This document shows positions 26,766 to 33,820 of a stretch of 64,000 bases of DNA, piece by piece. The position numbers and the translations under genes are program-made. Source of the DNA: Microbacterium luticocti DSM 19459 (GTDB taxonomy: Bacteria; Actinomycetota; Actinomycetes; Actinomycetales; Microbacteriaceae); contig NZ_KE383824.1 in NCBI RefSeq assembly GCF_000422405.1, positions 1 to 64,000 on the forward strand. The letters are read 5' to 3'. Numbering within the stretch: the first letter of the stretch is position 1; each line of letters starts with the position of its first letter. The notes under the pieces were generated by a model. The model had not been told where the DNA came from. It saw only the letters and a list, made by a program, of their open reading frames with translations, and ran no database searches.

Positions 26766-27608
26766 ATGATGGGCGACATGTGCGAGAGCGATGCCGAGAT
26801 CACGACGTACGCGCAGCTTCGCGCCGTCGGGCACACCCGCCACTGGATCTCGGCATCCCTCGACGCCGGGGTCCTGGAGCGGATCCGGCGCGGCGTCTAC
26901 GCCAGCTGCGACCCGTGCCCGGCCGCGCGAGCCGCCGCTGCCCATGGCGGGATGCTCGGCTGCGTCAGCGCCGCGCGCCATCTCGGGTTGTGGGTGCTCG
27001 ACGACGAGGACGAGCCCGCCCACGTGTGGATGAATCGCGGCGGCCACCGACAGGAACACCCCGGATGCACCTGTGTCGAGCACTGGGACGAAGGACCCGA
27101 CACCGATGCGTTCGGTGTTCCGTCCGTGCCGCGCGTGCTGCGTCAGATCCTGGCCTGCAAGGGAGTCGAGACGTTCTTCGTGGCGCTGGAATCCGCCCTG
27201 TATCAGCACAAGATCACGCGGGCCGGATTGGCCTGGCTGCGCGCGCACGTCAACGACGCTGGCCGCGACGCCATGGACTTCGCGCGGAGGGACGCTGAAA
27301 GCGGTCTGGAATCACTGCTGAGGTGGCGGCTGCGCCGCCACGGTCTGGCGATCGCCGCGCAGGTGTTCATCGTCTCGGTCGGCCGGGTCGACTTCCTCAT
27401 CGGCGACCGGCTCATCGTCGAGGTCGACGGTGCGCCCAACCACGACGACGCGACGCACCGGCACAAAGACCTGAGCCGCGACGCGAACGCCGCGACCTGG
27501 GGGTACATCACCCTCCGCTTCGACTATGCCCAGATCGTCCACGACTGGCCGACCGTGGAGGCCGCGATCCTCGCCCAGATCGCGGCGGGCAACCACCTGC
27601 GACACTGA
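26766..27608 (+). CDS. AbiEi-like HTH plus DUF559 (Vsr-like) endonuclease-fold protein
   Basis: 280 aa from ATG 26766 (ATG 26769 or 26778 also possible; no clear ribosome site). Residues ~10-55 (ITTYAQLRAVGHTRHWISAS, ERIRRGVYA) match the winged-helix domain at the start of AbiEi-type antitoxins. The middle has VPRVLRQILAC and ETFFVALESAL. The C-terminal DUF559 domain has the PD-(D/E)xK-like core GRVDFLIGDRLIVEVDG with His, then SRDANAATWGYITLRFDY. Such proteins are common in Microbacteriaceae and of unproven function. It stands alone, with three family-A palindromes before it and two after. Confidence 0.82.
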   Translation: MMGDMCESDAEITTYAQLRAVGHTRHWISASLDAGVLERIRRGVYASCDPCPAARAAAAHGGMLGCVSAARHLGLWVLDDEDEPAHVWMNRGGHRQEHPGCTCVEHWDEGPDTDAFGVPSVPRVLRQILACKGVETFFVALESALYQHKITRAGLAWLRAHVNDAGRDAMDFARRDAESGLESLLRWRLRRHGLAIAAQVFIVSVGRVDFLIGDRLIVEVDGAPNHDDATHRHKDLSRDANAATWGYITLRFDYAQIVHDWPTVEAAILAQIAAGNHLRH

Positions 27609-27624
27609 CCGGGGGTGCCCCGGT

Positions 27625-27931
27625 GTGCACAACCGCGGGGAACTACCTGCGACGCTGACCGGGGCCCGCCCCGAGGTGCACAACTGCGGGGATCTTTCCC
27701 GACACGCAGCCGGCACCGCACCAAACACGGCGTGTCGCCGAGAATCCCCGCCGTTGTGCACGTGGTAACCGGTCGCATCGCCGCATCCGTCACCCTCGCC
27801 CGTGCCCGGCCGACCCCTCGCCCATGCCCGGCTGCGCCGCGCGCCGTGCACAACTGCGGGGATCTTTCCCGACACGCCGCCTGGGACGGCCGAACCACGG
27901 CGTGTCGCAGAGAATCCCCGCAGTTGTGCAC
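27625..27931. repeat. Family A repeats downstream of the DUF559 gene (two full copies, one half)
   Basis: Full 86-bp copies lie at 27676-27761 (one mismatch in the right arm) and 27846-27931. A lone left arm, GTGCACAACCGCGGGGA, is at 27625-27641. Around it about 51 bp is duplicated: ctgcgacactgaccgggg near 27598 and ctgcgacgctgaccgggg near 27649, so the repeat includes the last codons of the gene. Confidence 0.9.
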
Positions 27932-27937
27932 GCGGTG

Positions 27938-28125
27938 CGAGCGCGCGGTGCGGGTGACCGGTCGATGCAGGACGTGGAGCCTGGCGGCCTCAGCGCGGTG
28001 CGGCCGACCGATGAAGGAAGTGGGGCCCATCGGTCTCAGCGCGGTGCGGGTGACCGGTCGATGCAGGTGGTGGGGCCCGTCGCTCTTTGCACGGTGCGAG
28101 TGGCCGGCCGGGGCGGGCGCGGCGG
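27938..28125. repeat. Imperfect tandem repeat, about 48 bp period
   Basis: The string gcgcggtgcgggtgaccggt occurs near 27944 and near 28040, followed each time by cgatgcagg, with an intermediate diverged unit gcgcggtgcggccgaccgat near 27991 and another partial one (cacggtgcgagtggccggcc) near 28089. Probably non-coding; it lies between the palindromes and the pabC-like gene. Confidence 0.7.
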
Positions 28126-29013
28126 TCAGTCGCGCGGGCTCAGCAGATAGCGGTTGACGGATGCCGTCAGCTCGCGGTCGACGGGCAACTCACGGCCGTC
28201 GACGGCGGTCACCGGTGCCGCGAGCCGCACGCTCGAGACGAGCCACGCGGCATCCGCCCGCGCCAGCGCCGCAACGGGAACGGTCTCGTACGCGGCCTCA
28301 CGGCCGGTGGCGCGCAGGTGCTCGAACAGGCTCATCTGGGTGGTGCCGTGCAGGATGCCGGTGCCGGTGGCCGGTGTGACGAAACGGTCGCCGAACCGCA
28401 GGATGACCGACGAGGTCGGCCCTTCGAGCACGACGCCGTCACTCGAGACGAACACGGCATCGTCGGCACCGCGCCGGTGCGCCTCGCGTAGCGCCGCCAT
28501 GTTGACCGCGTACGAGAGGGTCTTGGCACCCAGCAGCAGCCACGGCGCCCGTTCGGACGCGCCGCTGTCGACACCGCGGTCGAGCGTCACCACCCGCACG
28601 CCGTTCTCACGCGCGGGCGTGTGGTCGGGGGCGACGGATGCCGTGACCCATGCCGTCGGCGCCGGCCCGTGCTCCACGCCGCGGCTCAGGATGAGCTTCA
28701 CGGCGCCCTCCCCCGCCGCCGGACAGGCCGTGGCGGCCCGGGCGACCGCCTGCCGCCACTGCGCGAGGTTCGGGGCGGGCAGATCGCACAGCGCCGCCGA
28801 ATGTGCGAGGCGCTCCAGGTGCGCGGTGACCTCCTGCGGGTGGCCGTCGACGACCCCGATCGTCTCGAAGATGCCGTCGCCGCGCTGGGTGCTCAGCTCT
28901 CCGACGCTCAGCGCCGGGGCGGACGGGTCGATGACCGTGAATGTGTCCGCGAAGTCGGGGCGATCGGCCGCAGGCGGGGCGGGGTCGATCAGCAGGGCGA
29001 AGTGGGCGGCCAT
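28126..29013 (-). CDS. pabC: Class IV aminotransferase-fold enzyme, probable 4-amino-4-deoxychorismate lyase
   Basis: 295 aa from ATG 29013. PLP fold type IV: RGDGIFETIGVVDGHPQEVT near the start, HLERLAHSA, the PLP-binding Lys in LLLGAKTLSYAVNMAALREA, then DDAVFVSSDGVVLEGPTSSV and phosphate-binding GTGILHGTTQMSLFEHL. These features fit PabC, which makes 4-aminobenzoate for folate, though D-amino-acid or branched-chain transaminases share the fold. Flanked on both sides by repeat clusters, with no folate gene adjacent. Confidence 0.8.
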   Translation of the reverse strand: MAAHFALLIDPAPPAADRPDFADTFTVIDPSAPALSVGELSTQRGDGIFETIGVVDGHPQEVTAHLERLAHSAALCDLPAPNLAQWRQAVARAATACPAAGEGAVKLILSRGVEHGPAPTAWVTASVAPDHTPARENGVRVVTLDRGVDSGASERAPWLLLGAKTLSYAVNMAALREAHRRGADDAVFVSSDGVVLEGPTSSVILRFGDRFVTPATGTGILHGTTQMSLFEHLRATGREAAYETVPVAALARADAAWLVSSVRLAAPVTAVDGRELPVDRELTASVNRYLLSPRD

Positions 29014-29171
29014 TCTCCGAGCGTAGCGGTGCGGCCACCGCCGGCCGGAACGATCGGGAATGCCCGGAGGGTGCGGTCGGTTACACTGGATCGGCCGGGC
29101 CGCAGTAACCCCGGGCTCCATCTTCTGCCGCTGCGAGCGGCCTTGCGCCGAGAGGCGTTCTGCGGCCCGGC

Positions 29172-29452
29172 ACCACTCTGCCGGCGTGTCGAACGCCTCT
29201 CCCGCCACACGGCATCAGCGAACGCCTCTCCCGCCGCACGGCATCAACACTGTGACATTCACCGGCACCACCGCGCCGGGGCTGCCGAACGCCTCTCCCG
29301 TGACACGGCATCAACGACACGGCATCACCACTGCGGCGCTCTGCGGCCAGGCGCCACTCTGCCGGGGTGCGGTTCGGCACCACTGTGCCGGCGTGTCGAA
29401 CGCCTCTCCCGCCACACGGCATCAGCGAACGCGTCTCCCGCGACACGGCATC
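29172..29452. repeat. Interspersed 26-bp repeat, five copies (family C)
   Basis: Copies of gaacgcctctcccg followed by a variable pentamer and cggcatca start at 29191, 29220, 29287, 29398 and 29427. A longer block (ctgccggcgtgtcgaacgcc ... catcagcgaacg) recurs about 207 bp apart, as does atcaccactgcggcgctctg. The gene-free region 29014-29518 consists largely of these units. Confidence 0.85.
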
Positions 29453-29518
29453 ACCACTGCGGCGCTCTGCGGCCCGGCACCACTGCGCCGTCCGCCCCGT
29501 CCGCACCGTCCGCGGTCG

Positions 29519-30157
29519 TCAGCTGAGCGCGTCCATACGCCACAGCGCCGCGCACGCCGACAGGTCGTTCGCGAACGTCGACAGCCGCAGCGCACGCCGG
29601 GTGAACGCCGTGGCCCGTTCGGGCTCGGTGCGCTCGTAGTCGTCGGCGAGGTGGGTGGCGCCCGACGCCTGCACCCGGCAGAAGGATGCCGCGCGCTCGA
29701 GCGCCACCGCGAAGTCGCCCTCGAACACACCGCGCAGGATGCGATCGGCCAACGCGACGAGCTCGTCGGGACCGGCCGGCACGGGTGCACCGGCGATGAC
29801 GGGGTCGGCCGAGGTGATCTCGACACGGCCGCGTTCGTAGACCAGCGCCGCGGTGGCGGGGTCGTCGTGCACCATCAGCTGCAGCAGATACAACCGCCAC
29901 AGCGCGCCGGGCAGCGAGTGCGCGGTCGCCTGCGACCACAACTCGGCGATGTCGTCGATGCCGTGGTCTCGGGTGAACTCCACGAGGCGGTCGACGGTCG
30001 CGGCGTCCGGGTCCGCCCGCACCCGCGACAGCAACGCCGCGGCGGTGGCGTGGGCCGCCCGCGCGGCCTCGGCCGGGTCGTGCGCGCCGAACAGCCGCTC
30101 CATCTGCTCGGATGATCGGCGCACCGGCTTGTGGTACTCCCTGCCCGCGTCGTTCAC
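29519..30157 (-). CDS. Conserved actinobacterial helical protein of unknown function
   Basis: 212 aa from GTG 30157. It begins VNDAGREYHKPVRRSSEQME and continues with Ala-rich helices: ARAAHATAAALLSRVRADPD, IDDIAELWSQATAHSLPGAL, WRLYLLQLMVHDDPATAALV. The later segment GVFEGDFAVALERAASFCRV recalls the DUF-type proteins sometimes misnamed RNA polymerase beta in this family. No catalytic motif or membrane segment. Function not known. Confidence 0.75.
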   Translation of the reverse strand: MNDAGREYHKPVRRSSEQMERLFGAHDPAEAARAAHATAAALLSRVRADPDAATVDRLVEFTRDHGIDDIAELWSQATAHSLPGALWRLYLLQLMVHDDPATAALVYERGRVEITSADPVIAGAPVPAGPDELVALADRILRGVFEGDFAVALERAASFCRVQASGATHLADDYERTEPERATAFTRRALRLSTFANDLSACAALWRMDALS

Positions 30158-30198
30158 CCGGTCAAGGCTACCCGCAGCCCACGATCGGCCGGTGCTGT

Positions 30199-30608
30199 TC
30201 AGGCTGTGGCGTTGATACGCACCATGTTGCCGGCCGGGTCGCGGAACGCGCAGTCCCGCGGTCCCCACGGCTGGTCCATCGGCTCCTGCAGCACCTCGGC
30301 ACCGCTGGAGCGCACCTTCTCGAACAGTGCGTCGAGGTCGTCGGTGGCGAACACGATCGGCCCGGGGCCCGAGCCCTTGGCGATGAGGCGATGCAGCGCC
30401 TCGGCGTCCTCGGGCGAGCGGCCGGCGCCGGGCGCCGAGAGCACGAGCACGATGCCGGGCTGCGAGGGCGCGCCCAGGCTCAGCCACCGCCAGCCGTTGC
30501 CCGACACGTCGTTGAGCACCTGAAGCCCGAGCGCGTCGCGGTAAAGCCGAGTGCGGCGTCGACGTCGTCGACGGTGAGCGGGAAGTATCCGAATCTGATC
30601 TCTGTCAT
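30199..30608 (-). pseudogene. VOC/glyoxalase-family protein with a one-base deletion
   Basis: ATG 30608 opens MTEIRFGYFPLTVDDVDAAL, then the frame fails at GGC TTT ACC. Restoring one T (TTTT, at the plus-strand aaa 30543-30545) gives ...GFYRDALGLQVLNDVSGNGW and the uninterrupted remainder WLSLGAPSQPGIVLVL, FATDDLDALFEKVRSSGAEV, WGPRDCAFRDPAGNMVRI. With the base restored it would be 136 aa, the normal single-VOC size. A real frameshift and a sequencing error in the homopolymer are both possible. It lies 72 bp downstream of an AraC regulator. Confidence 0.8.
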
Positions 30609-30680
30609 GGCCTCGACGCTACGCACCCGCATCCGCCGGTGCTTCTCCGATCCTGCTCGATCGTCACACGTACCGGATCG

Positions 30681-31088
30681 TCAGACGTACCGGGTGGGGC
30701 GGGTCAGCAGCCGCGCGATACACGCCGGCATCGCCTCGTCGACCTCGTGCGGCCGAGCCCGGTAGGCGCTGGGCGTCTCGCCCACGATCTCGGTGAACGT
30801 CGAGCTGAACGAGCCGAGGGATGTCGCACCCACCGCGGTGCAGGCATCCGTCACCGTCGTACCCGCGCGCAGCAGTGCCATCGCCCGTTCGATGCGGCGG
30901 GTCATCAGGTAGGCGTACGGGGTCTCGCCGTAGGCGGCCTTGAACTCGCGCGAGAAGTGCGCCGGCGACATGAACGCCTTCGCGGCCATGGTGGGCACAT
31001 CCAGCGGCTGCGCGTAGGCGCGGTCCATCAGGTCACGCGCGCGACGCAGGTGCGCGAGGGTCTGCGGCGAGGCGGGGGTGGATGCCAC
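30681..31088 (-). CDS. AraC-family transcriptional regulator (DNA-binding domain only)
   Basis: 135 aa from ATG 31088. Two HTH motifs of the AraC type: LDVPTMAAKAFMSPAHFSRE and TTVTDACTAVGATSLGSFSS, then FTEIVGETPSAYR. It lacks the usual ligand-binding domain, as do short AraC proteins paired with VOC genes, which supports its co-transcription with the frameshifted VOC gene. Divergent from the dehydrogenase fusion starting at 31124. Confidence 0.88.
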   Translation of the reverse strand: MASTPASPQTLAHLRRARDLMDRAYAQPLDVPTMAAKAFMSPAHFSREFKAAYGETPYAYLMTRRIERAMALLRAGTTVTDACTAVGATSLGSFSSTFTEIVGETPSAYRARPHEVDEAMPACIARLLTRPTRYV

Positions 31089-31123
31089 GACCCGAGGCTA
31101 CCCGACCGCAGTACCCTCGGATC

Positions 31124-32338
31124 ATGGCGCAGCGCATCGCGATCGCCGGCGGCACGGGCACCGTCGGGCGGCTGGTCGTCGAGATCGCCCGTGCGCACGG
31201 GCACGATGCCGTGGTGATCTCGCGGTCGACCGGCGTCGACCTGGTGAGCGGCGACGGACTGGACACGGTGCTGGCGGGCGTCGACACGGTGATCGACGTG
31301 AGCAACACGAGCTCGATGTCGGCCACGGCATCCGTGCGCCACTTCGAGACCACGACGCGCACACTGCTCGACGCCGAGACCCGCGTGGGGGTGCGCCACC
31401 ACATCGTGCTGTCGATCGTGGGGATCGACGACGAGAAGGGGTACGGCTACTACCAGGGCAAGCGCGCGCAGGAGCGCGCGGTCGCGGCGGGCCGCGTGGC
31501 GTACACGATCCTGCGGGCGACGCAGTTCCACGAGTTCGCGCAGCAGATGTTCGAGCGCATGAAGTTCGGGCCGTTCGTGCTGGTGCCGACGATGCGGTCG
31601 CAGCCGATCGCCGCCCGCGAGGTGGCGGCACGGCTCGTCGAACTCGCCGAGGGCGCGCCCGCCGGCCGGGTCACCGACATCGCCGGTCCGCGGGTGGAGC
31701 GGATGGCCGAGCTGGCCCGCCGCTACGGCCGGGCGGCGGGGCTGCCGGGCCGGGTGGTCGAACTGTCGCTGCCCGGCGCGCCGGGCCGTCAGATGCGCGA
31801 TGGGAGCCTGCTGGCCGGCACCGCCGCCGAGGTGCGCGGCCCGTCGTACGCCCAGTGGCTCGTCGAACAGACCGGCTCGGACGGCGAGGTGAAGGCCCCG
31901 CGCGGCGTCGGCATCGGCGGCATCCCGATCGTGCGCGGGCCGCTGCCCACGCCGCCGGAGCCGTCGCTGTCGAACGCCCGCGAGCTGGTCGCGCAGCTGC
32001 GCACGGCGGGCATGCCGATCGCGCTCACCGTCACCGGCGTCGAGCGCCCGCTGCCGGCGGCGATCGACGAGGCGGCGTTCCGCGCCCTGCAAGAGGCGGT
32101 CGCGCTGGTGCTCACCCACACACGCGGGGCGGATGCCACGGCCACGGTGCGCTATCTGGTGCACGCCGTCGAGGTCGAGGTGGCGCACGGCCCCGGCCGG
32201 CGTACCTCGTCGGCCGATCAGTCCGCCGAGCTGAGACGCTCACGCACCGAGGTGCGTCGTCTGGGCGGCGTCGTCTCGTCCGAGACCACCGCCGACGGCG
32301 GGCTGCGCATCGTCGCGGCGATCCCGACCCCGCAGTGA
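31124..32338 (+). CDS. NmrA-like NAD(P)-binding protein fused to a degenerate histidine-kinase ATPase domain
   Basis: 404 aa in one frame from ATG 31124. Residues 1-245 are an atypical short-chain dehydrogenase/NmrA fold: nucleotide-binding IAGGTGTVGRLVVEIAR, YYQGKRAQERAVAA, TILRATQFHEFAQQM. Residues ~284-404 are a NarL-type kinase C-terminus: ELVAQLRTAGMPIALTVTG, ERPLPAAIDEAAFRALQEAV, then RRLGGVVSSETTADGGLRIV. In the ATPase part the N-box Asn is gone (EAVALVLTHT where kinases have EALTNVLRHA) and no DDG box is seen, so ATP binding is doubtful. No His-phosphotransfer helix or receiver. Function unknown. Confidence 0.8.
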   Translation: MAQRIAIAGGTGTVGRLVVEIARAHGHDAVVISRSTGVDLVSGDGLDTVLAGVDTVIDVSNTSSMSATASVRHFETTTRTLLDAETRVGVRHHIVLSIVGIDDEKGYGYYQGKRAQERAVAAGRVAYTILRATQFHEFAQQMFERMKFGPFVLVPTMRSQPIAAREVAARLVELAEGAPAGRVTDIAGPRVERMAELARRYGRAAGLPGRVVELSLPGAPGRQMRDGSLLAGTAAEVRGPSYAQWLVEQTGSDGEVKAPRGVGIGGIPIVRGPLPTPPEPSLSNARELVAQLRTAGMPIALTVTGVERPLPAAIDEAAFRALQEAVALVLTHTRGADATATVRYLVHAVEVEVAHGPGRRTSSADQSAELRRSRTEVRRLGGVVSSETTADGGLRIVAAIPTPQ

Positions 32339-32422
32339 CACCGCGGGACGAGGTCCGGTCGACATCGGTGAGTGGTTTAGACTGCCGACAGGTGCCGCAG
32401 GTCGTGTGCGGCACACCTGCGA

Positions 32423-32497
32423 GCCCCCGTAGCTCAGAGGCAGAGCAACCGGCTTTTAACCGGTGGGTCGAGATATCGTAATTCTCCGGGGGCACCA
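32423..32497 (+). tRNA. tRNA-Lys (TTT) with atypical T-arm
   Basis: Acceptor stem GCCCCCG/CGGGGGC, D-stem GCTC/GAGC and anticodon stem ACCGG/CCGGT with loop CTTTTAA (anticodon TTT) are sound, discriminator A, and CCA is encoded (32495-32497). The T-arm reads GAGAT-ATCGTAA-TTCTC: four of five pairs form and the loop lacks the usual TTCRA. A -10-like TAGACT lies at 32378-32383. Functional status less certain than for the other tRNAs. Confidence 0.75.
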
Positions 32498-32566
32498 TAC
32501 GTCCGGTCTACCCGTCACCTCCGACATGCGCACGGGCCGGCGCCACGCCACGCCAGAAGGGCCCAC

Positions 32567-32908
32567 ATGTTCACGCTCACCGACGACACCTGCGTCATCG
32601 TGAAGGCCATCGCCGCGCAGACCGACGGGGGGCGCGAGCACGGCGGGCTGCGTATCAGCGACGGCGCGGACCGGGGCGCCGACTACGCGCTGGAGCCGGC
32701 CGGCGGGCCGCAGCAGGGCGACGTCGTCGTCGAGCAGTCCGGCGCACGGGTGTTCTTGGCCGCCGACGTGGCGCCGCTGCTGGGCGACACCGTGCTCGAG
32801 GCCACCGTGAACCACGAGGGCGTCGTCGACTTCTCGTTCGGCAGCAGCACGCCCCCGCAGGGGATGACCGAGGTGCGCAGCACCGGCGAGCACCGCTACA
32901 CGCACTGA
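32567..32908 (+). CDS. HesB/IscA-fold protein without cluster-binding cysteines
   Basis: 113 aa, AGAAGGG before the ATG. The A-type fold is suggested by LTDDTCVIVKAIAA, GGLRISDG and the late beta-strand GARVFLAADVAPLLGDTVLE with VVDFSFGSS. The three cysteines that bind Fe-S clusters in IscA are absent; the only Cys is residue 9. Proteins like this are often labelled Fe-S cluster assembly protein HesB in actinobacteria, but a scaffold role is doubtful. Confidence 0.65.
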   Translation: MFTLTDDTCVIVKAIAAQTDGGREHGGLRISDGADRGADYALEPAGGPQQGDVVVEQSGARVFLAADVAPLLGDTVLEATVNHEGVVDFSFGSSTPPQGMTEVRSTGEHRYTH

Positions 32909-32980
32909 GCGGCACTCACGCAGAATGCGCGGCCGGCGCCGAACCCTGACAAGACCCGCACGGGTCAGGGCATTCAGCAG

Positions 32981-33222
32981 TCACTCCGGCGCGGTCACGC
33001 GGATGCCGAGTTCATGGGCGGCAGCCGCCTCTTCCAGCTCGCCGGCCACCTGCTGCGCTCAGATCCCGGCGCGGGTGGCGAAGTTGCGCAGTGCGTGATC
33101 GCGCAGTGCCGTGTCACCCGCGAGCTCGGCGGCCGCGGCGACCTGCAGGGGCAGCGTGCGCGTGACGACCCCGGCACGTCGCAGATCGTCCGCCGCGACG
33201 TGTTCAGGTCCGGCTCCGCGGG
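32981..33222 (-). pseudogene. Degraded 3' end of an unidentified gene with an internal TGA
   Basis: On the minus strand, in the 315-bp gap before the nicotinamidase stop, one frame reads PEHVAADDLRRAGVVTRTLP, AAAAELAGDTALRDHALRNF, ATRAGI, then TGA, then AQQVAGELEEAAAHELGIRV and TAPE with a final stop. The composition on both sides of the TGA is protein-like, but no start codon is available after the upstream stop at 33224. I cannot name the family. A short hairpin (CCCTGAC ... GTCAGGG) lies at 32944-32970. Confidence 0.4.
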
Positions 33223-33223
33223 T

Positions 33224-33802
33224 TCAGCCCGCGGTCGCCAGCTCGGCGCCGGCGTGCGCGAGTTCGGCCAGGGCCGCCTGGCTCGAGTCGGCGGCGACGC
33301 CGGCGACCAGGTCGGTGAACACCCGCACGTGCCGGCCGTGCGAGATCGCATCGAGCGCCGAGGCGCGCACGCAATAGTCGGTGGCGATGCCGGTCACGTC
33401 GACGTCGACGATGCCGTGCTCGTCGAGCAGCTGCTCGACCGTCTCCCCTTCGTCGGTGACGCCTTCGAACAGCGAGTAGGCGGGCGTGCCCTGGCCCTTC
33501 TTCACATGATGGGTGACGGATGCCACATCCAGCCCCGGATCGTATTCGGCGCCGGCGGTACATGCCACGCAGTGCACCGGCCAGGTGTTCACGTAATCCG
33601 GTTCACCCGACGCGAAGTGCCCGCCGTTGTCGCTGTCGGGGTCGTGCCAGTCGCGGGACGCGACGATGATGTCGTAGTCGCCGGCGTGCGCGTGCAGCAG
33701 CCGCGTGATGCCCTCGGCGACGGCGTCCCCGCCGTCGACCCCCAACGCCCCACCCTCGGTGAAGTCGTTCTGCACGTCGACGATGAACAGTGCGGTGCCC
33801 AT
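33224..33802 (-). CDS. pncA: Isochorismatase-family amidohydrolase, probable nicotinamidase
   Basis: 192 aa from ATG 33802. Nicotinamidase pattern: ALFIVDVQNDFTEGGALGV (catalytic Asp10), ASRDWHDPDSDNGGHF with the metal-site Asp/His region, WPVHCVACTAGAEYDP, HHVKKGQGTPAYS (catalytic Lys) and GIATDYCVRASALDA (catalytic Cys). It would convert nicotinamide to nicotinate for NAD salvage. Convergent upstream neighbour is a degraded gene; the MMPL gene follows on the same strand upstream, 18 bp away. Confidence 0.9.
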   Translation of the reverse strand: MGTALFIVDVQNDFTEGGALGVDGGDAVAEGITRLLHAHAGDYDIIVASRDWHDPDSDNGGHFASGEPDYVNTWPVHCVACTAGAEYDPGLDVASVTHHVKKGQGTPAYSLFEGVTDEGETVEQLLDEHGIVDVDVTGIATDYCVRASALDAISHGRHVRVFTDLVAGVAADSSQAALAELAHAGAELATAG

Positions 33803-33820
33803 GTATCGAGGGTACGGCGA

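Noticed and set aside
26146..27931. CRISPR array
   Set aside because: The repeats are 86 bp, internally palindromic and unevenly spaced (164, 208 and 170 bp), with spacers that themselves repeat, and no cas genes are nearby.
29060..29130. Promoter of a small RNA (TACACT-like -10)
   Set aside because: No matching -35, no terminator and only repeat sequence downstream.
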